A stretch of DNA of 64,000 nucleotides from Alicyclobacillus sp. SO9 (GTDB lineage: Bacteria > Bacillota > Bacilli > Alicyclobacillales > Alicyclobacillaceae). Below, one piece after another: positions 35,464-43,877 of the stretch. Under the pieces are notes generated by a model that was not told the DNA's origin, searched no databases, and saw only the letters and a list, made by a program, of their open reading frames with translations. The stretch is from contig NZ_CP066339.1 of NCBI RefSeq assembly GCF_016406125.1, forward strand, positions 434,001 to 498,000, read 5' to 3'. Position numbers and translations under genes: made by a program. The number at the start of each line of letters is the position of its first letter. Within the stretch, counting starts at the first letter, position 1.

Positions 35464-35501
35464 CCTTTACAGTAAGGTTACGTCCTTTACAGTAAGGTTA
35501 C
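35464..35501. promoter_or_regulatory. Two 18-bp direct repeats upstream of the C39-like gene
   Basis: CCTTTACAGTAAGGTTAC occurs at 35464-35481 and again at 35484-35501, spaced 20 bp apart. Each contains an interrupted CCTT/AAGG inverted repeat. The position 100-140 bases upstream of the minus-strand gene suggests paired operator sites. The rest of 35364-35823 shows no gene. Confidence 0.5.
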
Positions 35502-35823
35502 ATTGAGTAAGACGAATTCATACCCAATTGTGTGACAGATTTATATGTAAATGCAGTTCACGAGAGTTCTGCCCATGTTAGGGGACGAGTGTATCGCAGC
35601 GGTGTAGTTGGCAGTTGAAGTTTCGTCAGATTCATACGTTATTACGTAAAGCGAATCAGATATAAGTTTACAGTATGATGCAGGTCATGAAAACCATGTT
35701 ATCTAAATTGGGCATGTTAAACTGAATTGAAAAAGCGGAATGGAAATTGTGCCAGTAACGCAGGGCAAAACAGTGCCGGAGAAAACAATCAGCGGGAGTA
35801 TGAAGAAGGGAGGTTGTAATGGA

Positions 35824-36705
35824 ATGGACTACAGAATTGTCTCACTATGTCCGAGCAATACCGAACTCATTTATGCACTTGGGTTGGAACAATTTCTTGT
35901 GGGGGTCGACAACTACTCAGATTTCCCAACTCACGTGGTTCAAGACCTCCCTCGTCTTGGTCCAGACTTGCACGTTGATGTCGAGGCCGTAACAAGATTA
36001 GAACCCCATCTTGTTGTATCATCGCTGTCTGTGCCAGGGATGGAGCACGTGGTTGATTCGGTCAATCAGGCTGGATTAAATCAGATTGTCTTAGCTCCTC
36101 ATAACTTAGAGGATATATACAGTGACTTGCGAAATTTGGACAGGAGTGTCCCGGAGTCCATACAGCATCGAGACGCAAACGCTGTAATTGCCAGTTTGCA
36201 GCAGAGAGTTCAGCGCATTGAAGATTGGACAAAGTCCAAGGTTGAGCGATTCGGCCGACCAAAACTCTATTGGGAGTGGTGGCCCAATCCGGTGTTTTCA
36301 CCTGCCGCAGACAACTGGCTCACGGAAATCAGCAGACTGGCCGGAGCTGAGAACATCTTTGCAGACGTCGACGGGGATTCAGTTCAAGATGACGGATCAC
36401 GAGTCCTTGAAAGCAATCCAGACTGGTTTTTGGCAGTCTGGACAGGCGTACCCCAGCACAAAGTACCAGTGAAGAAGATTATGGAGCGAGGGGAACCATG
36501 GAGTGATATGACTGCCTTGCGAGAAGGGCAAGTTTACATTTTGTCTGAGGGGCTATTCTGCCGCCCGTCACCTCGGCTTGTCGACGGTCTGGAACAAGTA
36601 GTCGGATTGTTATATCCCGATGCTGTCTCCCAATTAGGCTTGATGCAGCCTGAAAAGTACAGTTCCATACGGGCGGCCAACGGGAACTGGCTGGGAAAAC
36701 CGTGA
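35824..36705 (+). CDS. BtuF-like cobalamin/metal-chelate binding-fold protein without signal peptide
   Basis: About 293 residues with the TroA/BtuF fold: YRIVSLCPSNTELIYALGLEQFLVGVDNYSDFP at the start, LEPHLVV and LESNPDWFLAVWTG in the middle, and REGQVYILSEGLFCRPSPRLVDGLEQV at the end. ATG 35824 follows GGGAGG, and the protein then begins MDYRIV with no signal or lipobox. This matches cytoplasmic proteins usually called cobalamin-binding proteins. No transporter genes are adjacent; the next gene is MetE-like on the opposite strand. Confidence 0.72.
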   Translation: MDYRIVSLCPSNTELIYALGLEQFLVGVDNYSDFPTHVVQDLPRLGPDLHVDVEAVTRLEPHLVVSSLSVPGMEHVVDSVNQAGLNQIVLAPHNLEDIYSDLRNLDRSVPESIQHRDANAVIASLQQRVQRIEDWTKSKVERFGRPKLYWEWWPNPVFSPAADNWLTEISRLAGAENIFADVDGDSVQDDGSRVLESNPDWFLAVWTGVPQHKVPVKKIMERGEPWSDMTALREGQVYILSEGLFCRPSPRLVDGLEQVVGLLYPDAVSQLGLMQPEKYSSIRAANGNWLGKP

Positions 36706-36710
36706 ACACC

Positions 36711-36776
36711 TGAAGGAGCACTGAAGGAGCACTGAAGGAGCACTGAAGGAGCACTGAAGGAGCACTGAAGGAGCAG
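36711..36776. repeat. 11-bp tandem repeat (TGAAGGAGCAC)
   Basis: Six copies, the last one imperfect, starting within ten bases of the stop codon of the BtuF-like gene. Non-coding. Confidence 0.88.
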
Positions 36777-36841
36777 CAGTGTTTGTAGGGGGAGAGCGGT
36801 GCATGGCGGAGCAAGCAGTGTTTGCTTGCGTGTGGAACGTG

Positions 36842-36879
36842 TATGAAGTCTGTTCCGGAAGCAGGGAACAGACTTCATA
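36842..36879. terminator. 15-bp-stem hairpin between convergent genes
   Basis: TATGAAGTCTGTTCC (36842-36856) pairs exactly with its reverse complement at 36865-36879. Neither strand has a real T-run, so it may be a factor-assisted terminator or RNA-stabilising hairpin for the convergent genes. Confidence 0.5.
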
Positions 36880-37010
36880 GGCGAATCAGAGGCAGCGACA
36901 AAGCACACAGCAGGGGCAAGCAAAGTGACTCAAAAGAGATGTAAGCAATAAACACAGAGACTGGCAGCAGGTGCCCTGTGGTTCAGCAGAAAAGGATCAG
37001 GTCGGTACAC

Positions 37011-38120
37011 CTATTTCCAGACATCATCAGCAATGCTGACAACGTGCCTCAATTTAGCCCACTGCTGGTCTTCAGTTAAGAGGTTGCCTTCTTCTGTGGA
37101 CGCAAATCCGCACTGCGGACTCAGGCAAAGCTGATTGAGTGGCACAAATTGACTGGCTTCATCAATTCGGCGCTTAATCTCTTCAGCGGCTTCTAGTTCT
37201 CCGGATTTCGATGTGACGAGACCAAGCACAATCCGTAAATCGGAGCGTTGAACGAAGCGCAGCGGTTCGAAACCTCCGGCTCTGTCCGTGTCGTATTCAA
37301 GGAAGAAGCCGTCTATGTTGAGGTTTCCAAAGAGTGTTTCTGCAACGGGTTCGTAGCCCCCGGAGGAAATCCAAGTCGAACGAAAGTTCCCTCGGCAAAT
37401 ATGCATGGTGATGGTCAAGTCGTCAGGGCGGTCTGAAACAGCTTCATTGATAGTCTTGGCGTACAGTTTTTTCATTCTGTCAGGGTCTAAGCCGCGAAGA
37501 CGCATGTCTTTAAGTTGTTGGTCAGAGCAAAAATACGCCCAAGATGTGTCGTCAAGTTGTAAGTAGCGACAACCCGCATCATAAAAAGCACCAATTGCCT
37601 TCTTGTAGGTCTGAGCTAAATCTTGGAATAAGTCGTCCTCATTCTGATAGAGGTCTGTATCCAGAGTTCCTCGCAAATGCAGCATGCTCGGGCTTGGGAT
37701 TGTCATTTTAGCAGTGTGACTGCCGGCAATTCCATTTAAGAATTTGAAGTCCTCAATCATGGGGTGAGTGGTGAAATCCAGTTTACCGACAACTTTTATG
37801 GCATGTGATTTAGTCTGTTGATTATGGAATTGAATTCCGCTGTCTGTATCAAATCCTTCTACTCCGTCCAGCCCTTCAAGGAAATCAAAATGCCACCAAG
37901 CACGCCTTAGTTCCCCATCAGTGACCGTTTGCAAACCAATTTCCTTTTGCTTCTCTACAATCCTGGTGATTTCCTCATTTTCTACTTTTCGCAGTTCTTC
38001 TTTGGATATTAATCCGTTTTGCCTCCGAAGCCTAGCTTCCTTCAGTCCATTGGGTCTCAACAAGCTTCCTACTTCATCCGCACGAAATGGGGGCTTCAGT
38101 AATTTTCTTGTATTGGGCAT
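37011..38120 (-). CDS. Cobalamin-independent methionine synthase C-terminal-domain protein (YxjG/YxjH-like)
   Basis: 369 residues, about half the size of full MetE, beginning PPFRADEVGSLLRPNGLKEAR as in YxjG-type proteins. Zinc-site signatures include MHICRGNFRSTW and LCLSPQCGFASTEEGNLL; YLQLDDTSWAYFCSD is also typical. Such short proteins lack the N-terminal folate-binding half and are thought to use another methyl donor. ATG 38120 follows GGAGG. The upstream leader was checked for SAM (S-box) and T-box hallmarks and none were seen. Confidence 0.83.
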   Translation of the reverse strand: MPNTRKLLKPPFRADEVGSLLRPNGLKEARLRRQNGLISKEELRKVENEEITRIVEKQKEIGLQTVTDGELRRAWWHFDFLEGLDGVEGFDTDSGIQFHNQQTKSHAIKVVGKLDFTTHPMIEDFKFLNGIAGSHTAKMTIPSPSMLHLRGTLDTDLYQNEDDLFQDLAQTYKKAIGAFYDAGCRYLQLDDTSWAYFCSDQQLKDMRLRGLDPDRMKKLYAKTINEAVSDRPDDLTITMHICRGNFRSTWISSGGYEPVAETLFGNLNIDGFFLEYDTDRAGGFEPLRFVQRSDLRIVLGLVTSKSGELEAAEEIKRRIDEASQFVPLNQLCLSPQCGFASTEEGNLLTEDQQWAKLRHVVSIADDVWK

Positions 38121-38371
38121 CGCACATCCTCCGTTTGCTTAAGATTGAGTATATGGTTGTCATGTTGTTCATAACTATTGTGACGCATTCCTGCAATTAC
38201 TACAAAAATGACGACAGACTTCTTCGCCTCCTGAAGTGTTCGCGATTTACAATGCCGGGTGTAGGCTGGTTTCGAGGGATCTTGTAACGAGATCGTCTGG
38301 AGGAGCTTATAGCAAAGACTATCAAACTTAAAGATTTCTTAATAGACTTCAAGTAGAGTTAAGCGCAGTTC

Positions 38372-38399
38372 TTGCCGTTTTGGTGTACAGTAGTAAATA
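38372..38399 (+). promoter_or_regulatory. Sigma-A-like promoter of the structured leader RNA
   Basis: TTGCCG (38372-38377), 16-bp spacer, TAAATA (38394-38399). Predicted to start transcription near 38405. Confidence 0.45.
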
Positions 38400-38404
38400 G
38401 AAAA

Positions 38405-38556
38405 AGGCATTGAGAGACAAGAGCATAGAAGGCGGCAAGCAACTGTACTTTCGAGCAGGAGACCACGGACGTTCTGCTTGGAAGAAGCACAAAGATGTTG
38501 ACTTGCCGTTAGGGGAAGAGGGAACCGTTTAGGGGAAAAGGGTTCCCTTTTTTTTA
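38405..38556 (+). ncRNA. Candidate structured leader RNA or sRNA ending in an intrinsic terminator
   Basis: GGCAAG-CAAC (38434-38443) pairs with GTTG-A-CTTGCC (38497-38507), a 10-bp stem with one bulge. An inner hairpin forms from AGCAG and CTGCT (38454-38477). A terminator follows: GGGAACC (38520-38526) with GGTTCCC (38541-38547) and a T8 tract. It ends about 46 bases before the GTG of a membrane-protein gene. No known riboswitch class was recognised, so it is either an attenuated leader or a free sRNA. Confidence 0.5.
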
Positions 38557-38602
38557 TGTTTTCGATATGCTGACGTAAATTATGTTTGCCGGAGGGGACG
38601 CA

Positions 38603-39013
38603 GTGGCTGGTAATTTTAGTGAAGTACAGACCAAAATTCGCGGGTGGTTAATTCTTATCGGTATTGTGCTGTGGGTTGATGTGATTCTTTACTCAGTGGA
38701 CTTCATTGCAGGATTGTTGGTATCCCACAAGTTGTTGTTTACGACGCCGTATGAGGTCCAAGCGGCTGATTATTTTATTAATGCAGCCGCAAACATCGTC
38801 ATACTGTTCTTATTTATGAGCAAGAAAAAGTCGTTTGTAGGGTGGATGCTTGCCTATCAAATTTACTCCATTGTTGTGGAACTGGTAATTGTCGTTCTTA
38901 ATATCGTTCATCACATTGGCTTCTGGAAGGAACTTGTTGCACTGATTATTCCAGTGGCTATTTTGCTGTATATTGTCCGCTCCGAGCGAGTGAAAAAAAC
39001 CTTTGTGCATTGA
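38603..39013 (+). CDS. Small four-helix membrane protein (DUF2569-like)
   Basis: About 136 residues. After a polar start comes IRGWLILIGIVLWVDVILYSVDF, then three more hydrophobic segments, a short KKKSFVGW loop and a basic tail (RSERVKKTF). The IRGWLILIGI opening recalls DUF2569 proteins of unknown function. GTG 38603 is preferred, as GGAGGGGAC is 8 bases upstream; ATG 38582 lies before that site. Expression may be controlled by the terminator-bearing leader. Confidence 0.6.
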   Translation: MAGNFSEVQTKIRGWLILIGIVLWVDVILYSVDFIAGLLVSHKLLFTTPYEVQAADYFINAAANIVILFLFMSKKKSFVGWMLAYQIYSIVVELVIVVLNIVHHIGFWKELVALIIPVAILLYIVRSERVKKTFVH

Positions 39014-39159
39014 TTGAATGAGTTGAGTTGTGAAGAACAAGTTACGAAGCAGACCAGATCTAAAATATGACATTAGCTACCCTCACATTTGCTCCACCTC
39101 TCTCTCCCGAGGAAGTCGTGCTCGGTCGGCATTTCAGTAAATGTCAAGAAAATACAGGT

Positions 39160-40500
39160 GGAGTTTCTAAATAGATTGGCATCCCGTTCAGATAGACCCA
39201 AAACTCAGTCTAAAAGTGTTGGCTTGGCCGGTTCAAGGTCAAGCCGGAGACGGTGGGGTACTGTGTCCCTCGGTTTAGTGCCTCCAAAGATCCTTATCGT
39301 CGGAGGGGGAGCACCATTGTGATCCCAAGGATCCTTAATGCCACCTAGCCCGCGGAATTAGTGTCATAAATGGACACTAATGTCGGGTGAGGCAGAAGGG
39401 AGCGTGGGTGTTAAGGAGCAAAGGGATCCCTATTTCGGAGGGCCTGCTGGCGATAGTGATCGAATCGATCACTATCCTGTGGCGGGTATGGAGATAAGGA
39501 TCAAAAGGATCACTAATCAACGGGCTGCCAGCGGCCCAGGGGCCTGCGCCGACTCTGCGCCCACGTGTCCGTCGCGGTGGCTACCAAATTCGTCCTATTA
39601 TTAGGGTGTAACTTCAATTTCTGCAGTTTACCACTTATTTTTTCGTACGATCCCGTTGATCTACCGGGCCTCGCTGGCTGTGGTGGCTGGCCCCGCTGCT
39701 GCTGTTCGGGCGGGGCTGGGCGATTAGTGCCTCCAAAGATCCTTATCGTCGGAGGGGCTACGCCATTGTGATCCCAACGATCCTTAATGCCACCTGGCCC
39801 GCGACATTAGTGTCATAAATGCACACTAATGCCGGGTGAGGCAGAGTGGCGGGTGGGTGTTAAGGCGCAAAGGGATCCCTATTTCGGAGGGCCTGCTGGT
39901 GATAGTGATCGAATCGATCACTATCCTGTGGCGGGTATGGAGATAAGGATCAACGGGATCACTAATCAACGGCGCAGCCAGCGGCACCGACTCTGCACCC
40001 CCCGTCTCTGTCGGAGCGCCTGTAAAATTCATCCTATTATGAGGGTGTAACTTCAATTTCTGCAGTTTACCACTCAGTTTTTCGTTCGATCCCGTTGATC
40101 ATCCGCGCTTTGCTGGCTGCTGTTCGGGCGGGGCTGGGCGATTAGTGCCTCCAAAGATCCTTATCGTCGGAGGGAGAGCGCCATTGTGATCCCAAGGATC
40201 CTTAATGCCACCTGGCCCGCGGCATTAGTGTCATAAATGGACACTAATGCCGGGTGAGGCAGAGTGGAGGGTGGGTGTTAAGGAGCAAAGGGATCACTAT
40301 TTCGGAGAGCCTGCTGGTGATAGTGATCGAATCGATCACTATCATGTGGCGGGTGGGTGTTAAGGAGCAACGGGATCACTAACCAGCGTAAGCGCCGACA
40401 AATGCGCGAAGGCTTGCGTCCGATCGCGTTGCCCTATTGCCCTCGCTGCGTCTCACGCGCAGCCGACTGCCGTTGAGGGGGGCGCGTCAAAAGCCCGTAT
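39160..40500. repeat. Mosaic of long palindromic repeats in two full and one partial ~420-450 bp unit
   Basis: Units start at GCCTCCAAAGATCC (39280, 39729, 40147). Each contains, in order: CCTCC...GGAGG around CTTATCGT; a CATTAGTGTC/GACACTAATG stem (the first unit has one mismatch); AAGGGATC(C/A)CTATTTCGGAG; a 12-bp-arm palindrome of GATAGTGATCGA and its complement; and GATAAGGATCAA or a variant. Between units lie GTGTAACTTCAATTTCTGCAG words. The same AGTGATC and GGGATCCCTAT words occur at 14818-15063. No transposase, terminal inverted repeats or convincing gene were seen. Confidence 0.85.
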
Positions 40501-40515
40501 TCTCGTATTCTCGTA

Positions 40516-41667
40516 TTACAAGGTCGCGAGGTAGTTAATCAACTTGGCAGCATCAAATGACCCGAGCCCGGTACAGGCATCCCAGCCTGTTGTAGCGGCA
40601 TATCCTTCTACACCATCAAAAGAATTGTTCCCGGTTGTAATGTCGTTGTAACTGGACAGTGCGTTTTGTGCATACAATGCTTGCCCAACTCCAGAAAGGG
40701 GTGTTTTGTTCTGCGCTGCCCGATTTTGATTGGCTAAGGCAATGATTGCAGCGAAGACAGGCGAAGACACGGAGGTGCCGCCGACTACGGCTGGTTGGCT
40801 TTGGAAGATGATTTGGTAGCCTGTAGCGGGATCGGCATTGCAAGCTATGTCAGGAATACCTCTTCCAGAGGGAGTAACAGAGGTCCCGTTCACAGTCGTA
40901 CCGGTAATCCCGCTTTGAGCGGATGGGAGCGGAAAGATAGAGCTAAAACCACCTCCGCTTGCACCACCGTTTTGCGGCCCATTGTATGTCCAGGCGGATT
41001 CTGAACCGTCGGGTTGAAGAGATGTACCGCCAACCGCCACGGCATGAGGTACGGATGCTGGAGCGTCCGCGTGTTTTACCCTTGGACCGTTGGGATTGTG
41101 AAGGCCGTATGCACCGTCATCACCAGACGAGACGCAGACTGTGATGCCTTTCAAATCCAGTTGACGAATTAATTCATCCCACTTTTGAATATCAGAAGAC
41201 GGGAACGAAGTTTCTGCGTCGCCGTAGGAAATGGAGAGAACGGAAGGGTGGTGCTGCGTGTCGTTCAAAATATACGTCAGCGATCGCGTTACAGCAGCGG
41301 CAAACTCTCCATAGGTCTGTCCGCCGTTTGCTTCGTACACAATGATGTGCGCAGCAGGTGCCATTGCACCGGCCCACTGCAGGTCAAGGGTTGCCTCTTC
41401 GTCTGACGGCCGAACGCCTCCGTCGTTCCTGGTACCGTCTACGGACACAAAGGTGACAGACGGGGTGGGGATGTTGTGGGCATTCCAGAACTGAGTTGCG
41501 TCACGCAAGTTGTATCCGTTGGAAAACTCTAAAATTCCAATAGTCTGACCCGTTCCGTCTAGCTGAGCGGGAACGTTGTATAGTTGCTTAATATCGTTTG
41601 GAAAGTAACCCTGGCCATTGTTGGGGACAACTTCTCCGGTCGCAAACAGAATTCTTCGAATGTTCAT
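40516..41667 (-). CDS. Sedolisin (kumamolisin-like, S53) serine-carboxyl peptidase lacking a prodomain
   Basis: 383 residues. The catalytic residues are Glu91 and Asp95 (SDEEATLDLQWAGAMAP), Asp183 in SSGDDGAYG (oxyanion role) and Ser299 in GGTSVSSP. The calcium-site region (YNDITTGNN...GWDACTGLG) is kept. Only about 20 residues precede the mature-domain strand GQTIGILEFSNGYN, so neither the roughly 180-residue propeptide nor a signal peptide of secreted kumamolisins is present. ATG 41667 follows AAGGGAGG, supporting the short form. It may be cytosolic or folded without a propeptide; kumamolisin homologues elsewhere are acid-active. Confidence 0.85.
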   Translation of the reverse strand: MNIRRILFATGEVVPNNGQGYFPNDIKQLYNVPAQLDGTGQTIGILEFSNGYNLRDATQFWNAHNIPTPSVTFVSVDGTRNDGGVRPSDEEATLDLQWAGAMAPAAHIIVYEANGGQTYGEFAAAVTRSLTYILNDTQHHPSVLSISYGDAETSFPSSDIQKWDELIRQLDLKGITVCVSSGDDGAYGLHNPNGPRVKHADAPASVPHAVAVGGTSLQPDGSESAWTYNGPQNGGASGGGFSSIFPLPSAQSGITGTTVNGTSVTPSGRGIPDIACNADPATGYQIIFQSQPAVVGGTSVSSPVFAAIIALANQNRAAQNKTPLSGVGQALYAQNALSSYNDITTGNNSFDGVEGYAATTGWDACTGLGSFDAAKLINYLATL

Positions 41668-41848
41668 GAGTAAACCTCCCTTGTTCTATCACGTCTTCAG
41701 GATCCGCGCTGGAATTCAAAATTGACTCAATATACAGACGGTGGAGGAGAGACAACAGGGACATGTGTTAAGAGAAATTCTGTAGAACGAGGACTGAGTC
41801 CTGCGACATGGTTTCGAAAGCAGCTATTATTAATAAAGACGCGTATAC

Positions 41849-43693
41849 CTAAACGACGATACGAGTCTCCATAAACGCTTGCAGGTCAGCAGGAGACAGG
41901 GACTGGCAGAAAAAGTGGCCTTGAATTTCATGGCAACCGAGTTCGCGCAGCAAATCGAGTTGCTGCTCAGTCTCTACACCTTCGGCTATCACAGCAAGTT
42001 GACGTGCTTCTGCAATGGCAATAATAGACTTGGCAACGGCCAAATCCTTATCGTTGTCAGTGATGTCATTGATAAATGTATTATCAATTTTTAAACAACT
42101 GACATCCAAGTCCTTGAGTAGTCCAAGGGAAGAGTATCCTGTTCCAAAGTCATCAATCGTGATGACAATTCCGAGGGACCGTAAGGCTGTAATGTTTTCT
42201 GCAACAATTTTGGAATTGTCTGCTAGTGCTGCTTCTGTAATCTCGATCTCAAGGTTAGCATTCATCTCCGGATATCGGTGCAGTATTGTTTGCACTTCTT
42301 GGACAAATTCAGGTTGCTGGAAGTCTGCCGCGGCCACGTTCATTGCGACGCGAAGAGTGTCAGAACCGTCGTGTTTCCACAACAGAATTTGTCTGCAAAT
42401 CTGGTCCAGCACCCATTCTCCGATGATTCTCGTGATTTTGTTCTCTTTTGCAACAGGAATAAAAGTATCTGGATAAAGTATGCCAAACTTGGGATGATTC
42501 CATCGTACTAGAGCCTCTACACTTGCGACATTCCCTGTGTAGGCGTCGATACGAGGATGGTATTCCAAGAAGAACTCGCCATTGGCGGGTGCCGCCCGTA
42601 AATCCGCGGCCAATTGCAGGTGATGATTGAAACTCGAATTCATGTCATTTGTGTATATACGGTAGCTTTGTCGTCCGTTTCGTTTAGCGGAGTACATGGC
42701 GGAATCGGCGTTTTTCATGAGTTCTTCTGCCGTCAAACCGTGGTGTGGTGCATAAGCGATACCAATACTCAGCGTAAGATAGAAAGTGTGTTCACCCACA
42801 CGCATGGGCTGTTCGACCGTTTTCATAACAGCCACGGCAGTATCGATAGCTTCATCAGAATGAGTCTGTTCTGGGATGAGCAACATAAATTCATCCCCTC
42901 CCATACGCGCCAGGATATGGGCCTCGCTTATACAGCTTTGAATGCGACCGGTTATTAGCTTCAAAACTTCATCGCCCACATGGTGACCAAGAGAGTCGTT
43001 AATGGATTTAAATTGGTCTAAATCGAGAAACAATACTGCTAAAGACTCTGATTCACGGTTTAGCCCAGCCAGGGCCAAAGATAATTTGTCGATAAACAGT
43101 GTTCTGTTTGCAACTCCGGTCAGTTCGTCATAAAACGCGAGTTGCTTCAGTTTAAGTTGCGCGTTTTCTGACCTTCGCAGCGACGATAGGCGCAGAGTTG
43201 AAGCAGCATACGAGACCAATGACATGGTTGTAAAAACGGTTCCCAGGAATAGAACATGTGTCAGGGAGACGCGTGTCGAAAGCGCCGCAACAAACCCAAG
43301 TAAGTACGTGATTGTAAAGACTCGCAGTGCGTTTGCATCATCAAATACGAGTATTGTAACGGCAAGACCCATGAGGCAGGAAAGAACCTGAATTGCAGTG
43401 AAATGATTAAGCCACGCTCCGTAGATTTCGCAGGAACTAAGCATCGATACCAGGACATAAAATGCCAGTCTATAGTGGCGCTGAACCGTCCGGACCATGA
43501 TGCGGGAAGCAAAGATGACTACCCCAAAAATCTCCGTGATGACTTCAATGTTCAGCGGCAATACAGCAGCGGGACTGTATATTTTGAGCATGACATTATA
43601 AATAGGAAGAAGTACGATAATAAGGAGTGTAAATAACGGATAGCCAAGCATTTCTATTTTGCTGGAATACTTCGGAAATAAAGATAGGTTCAT
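41849..43693 (-). CDS. Membrane GGDEF-EAL protein (c-di-GMP synthesis and/or hydrolysis)
   Basis: About 614 residues. Five to six N-terminal hydrophobic segments (to about residue 165) are followed by GGDEF and EAL domains. The cyclase signature is intact (ARMGGDEF); the inhibitory RxxD site in front of it is not evident. EAL elements are complete: VEALVRW, EIEITEAAL, DDFGTGYSSL, KIDNTFI, EGVET and QGHFFC. Both activities are therefore possible. ATG 43693 is preceded by AGGGGTG at proper spacing; GTG 43705 is an alternative. It lies beside the exosortase operon and upstream of c-di-GMP receptors (48508, 52600). Confidence 0.9.
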   Translation of the reverse strand: MNLSLFPKYSSKIEMLGYPLFTLLIIVLLPIYNVMLKIYSPAAVLPLNIEVITEIFGVVIFASRIMVRTVQRHYRLAFYVLVSMLSSCEIYGAWLNHFTAIQVLSCLMGLAVTILVFDDANALRVFTITYLLGFVAALSTRVSLTHVLFLGTVFTTMSLVSYAASTLRLSSLRRSENAQLKLKQLAFYDELTGVANRTLFIDKLSLALAGLNRESESLAVLFLDLDQFKSINDSLGHHVGDEVLKLITGRIQSCISEAHILARMGGDEFMLLIPEQTHSDEAIDTAVAVMKTVEQPMRVGEHTFYLTLSIGIAYAPHHGLTAEELMKNADSAMYSAKRNGRQSYRIYTNDMNSSFNHHLQLAADLRAAPANGEFFLEYHPRIDAYTGNVASVEALVRWNHPKFGILYPDTFIPVAKENKITRIIGEWVLDQICRQILLWKHDGSDTLRVAMNVAAADFQQPEFVQEVQTILHRYPEMNANLEIEITEAALADNSKIVAENITALRSLGIVITIDDFGTGYSSLGLLKDLDVSCLKIDNTFINDITDNDKDLAVAKSIIAIAEARQLAVIAEGVETEQQLDLLRELGCHEIQGHFFCQSLSPADLQAFMETRIVV

Positions 43694-43842
43694 CCTACCT
43701 ATCACCCCTGCACAGAACTATAACATGGAATATTTTCGCAGAACTCTATGTTATTCTACCATATATCCCTTGACACAACTATATAGGTATGCAGGGAAGT
43801 GTGTTCTCATGCAGATATGCAGGGGGAAGTGAGCTTTCATGA

Positions 43843-43867
43843 AGGGGCTCGCAGGCAACGAGCCCCT
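43843..43867 (-). terminator. Terminator hairpin after the exosortase operon
   Basis: AGGGGCTCG (43843-43851) pairs with CGAGCCCCT (43859-43867). It lies just downstream of the minus-strand exosortase gene. The T-tract is weak. A direct repeat (TATGCAGGG...AAGTG...TCATG, twice) lies just to the left at 43788-43840. Confidence 0.6.
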
Positions 43868-43877
43868 CAATGCACGT

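Noticed and set aside
35502-35823. Cobalamin riboswitch before the BtuF-like gene
   Set aside because: No B12-box-like sequence was found.
36479-36923. Minus-strand frames encoding LLQCSFSAPSV repeats
   Set aside because: They are translations of the 11-bp tandem repeat and antisense of the BtuF-like gene.
38121-38371. SAM (S-box) or T-box leader for the MetE-like gene
   Set aside because: None of the conserved boxes (GA-rich K-turn core, AGGGTGG-type T-box) were found on the minus strand.
39380-40056. 73-76 codon frames inside the palindromic block, on both strands
   Set aside because: They recur only because the DNA unit recurs; no ribosome site and no conserved protein features.
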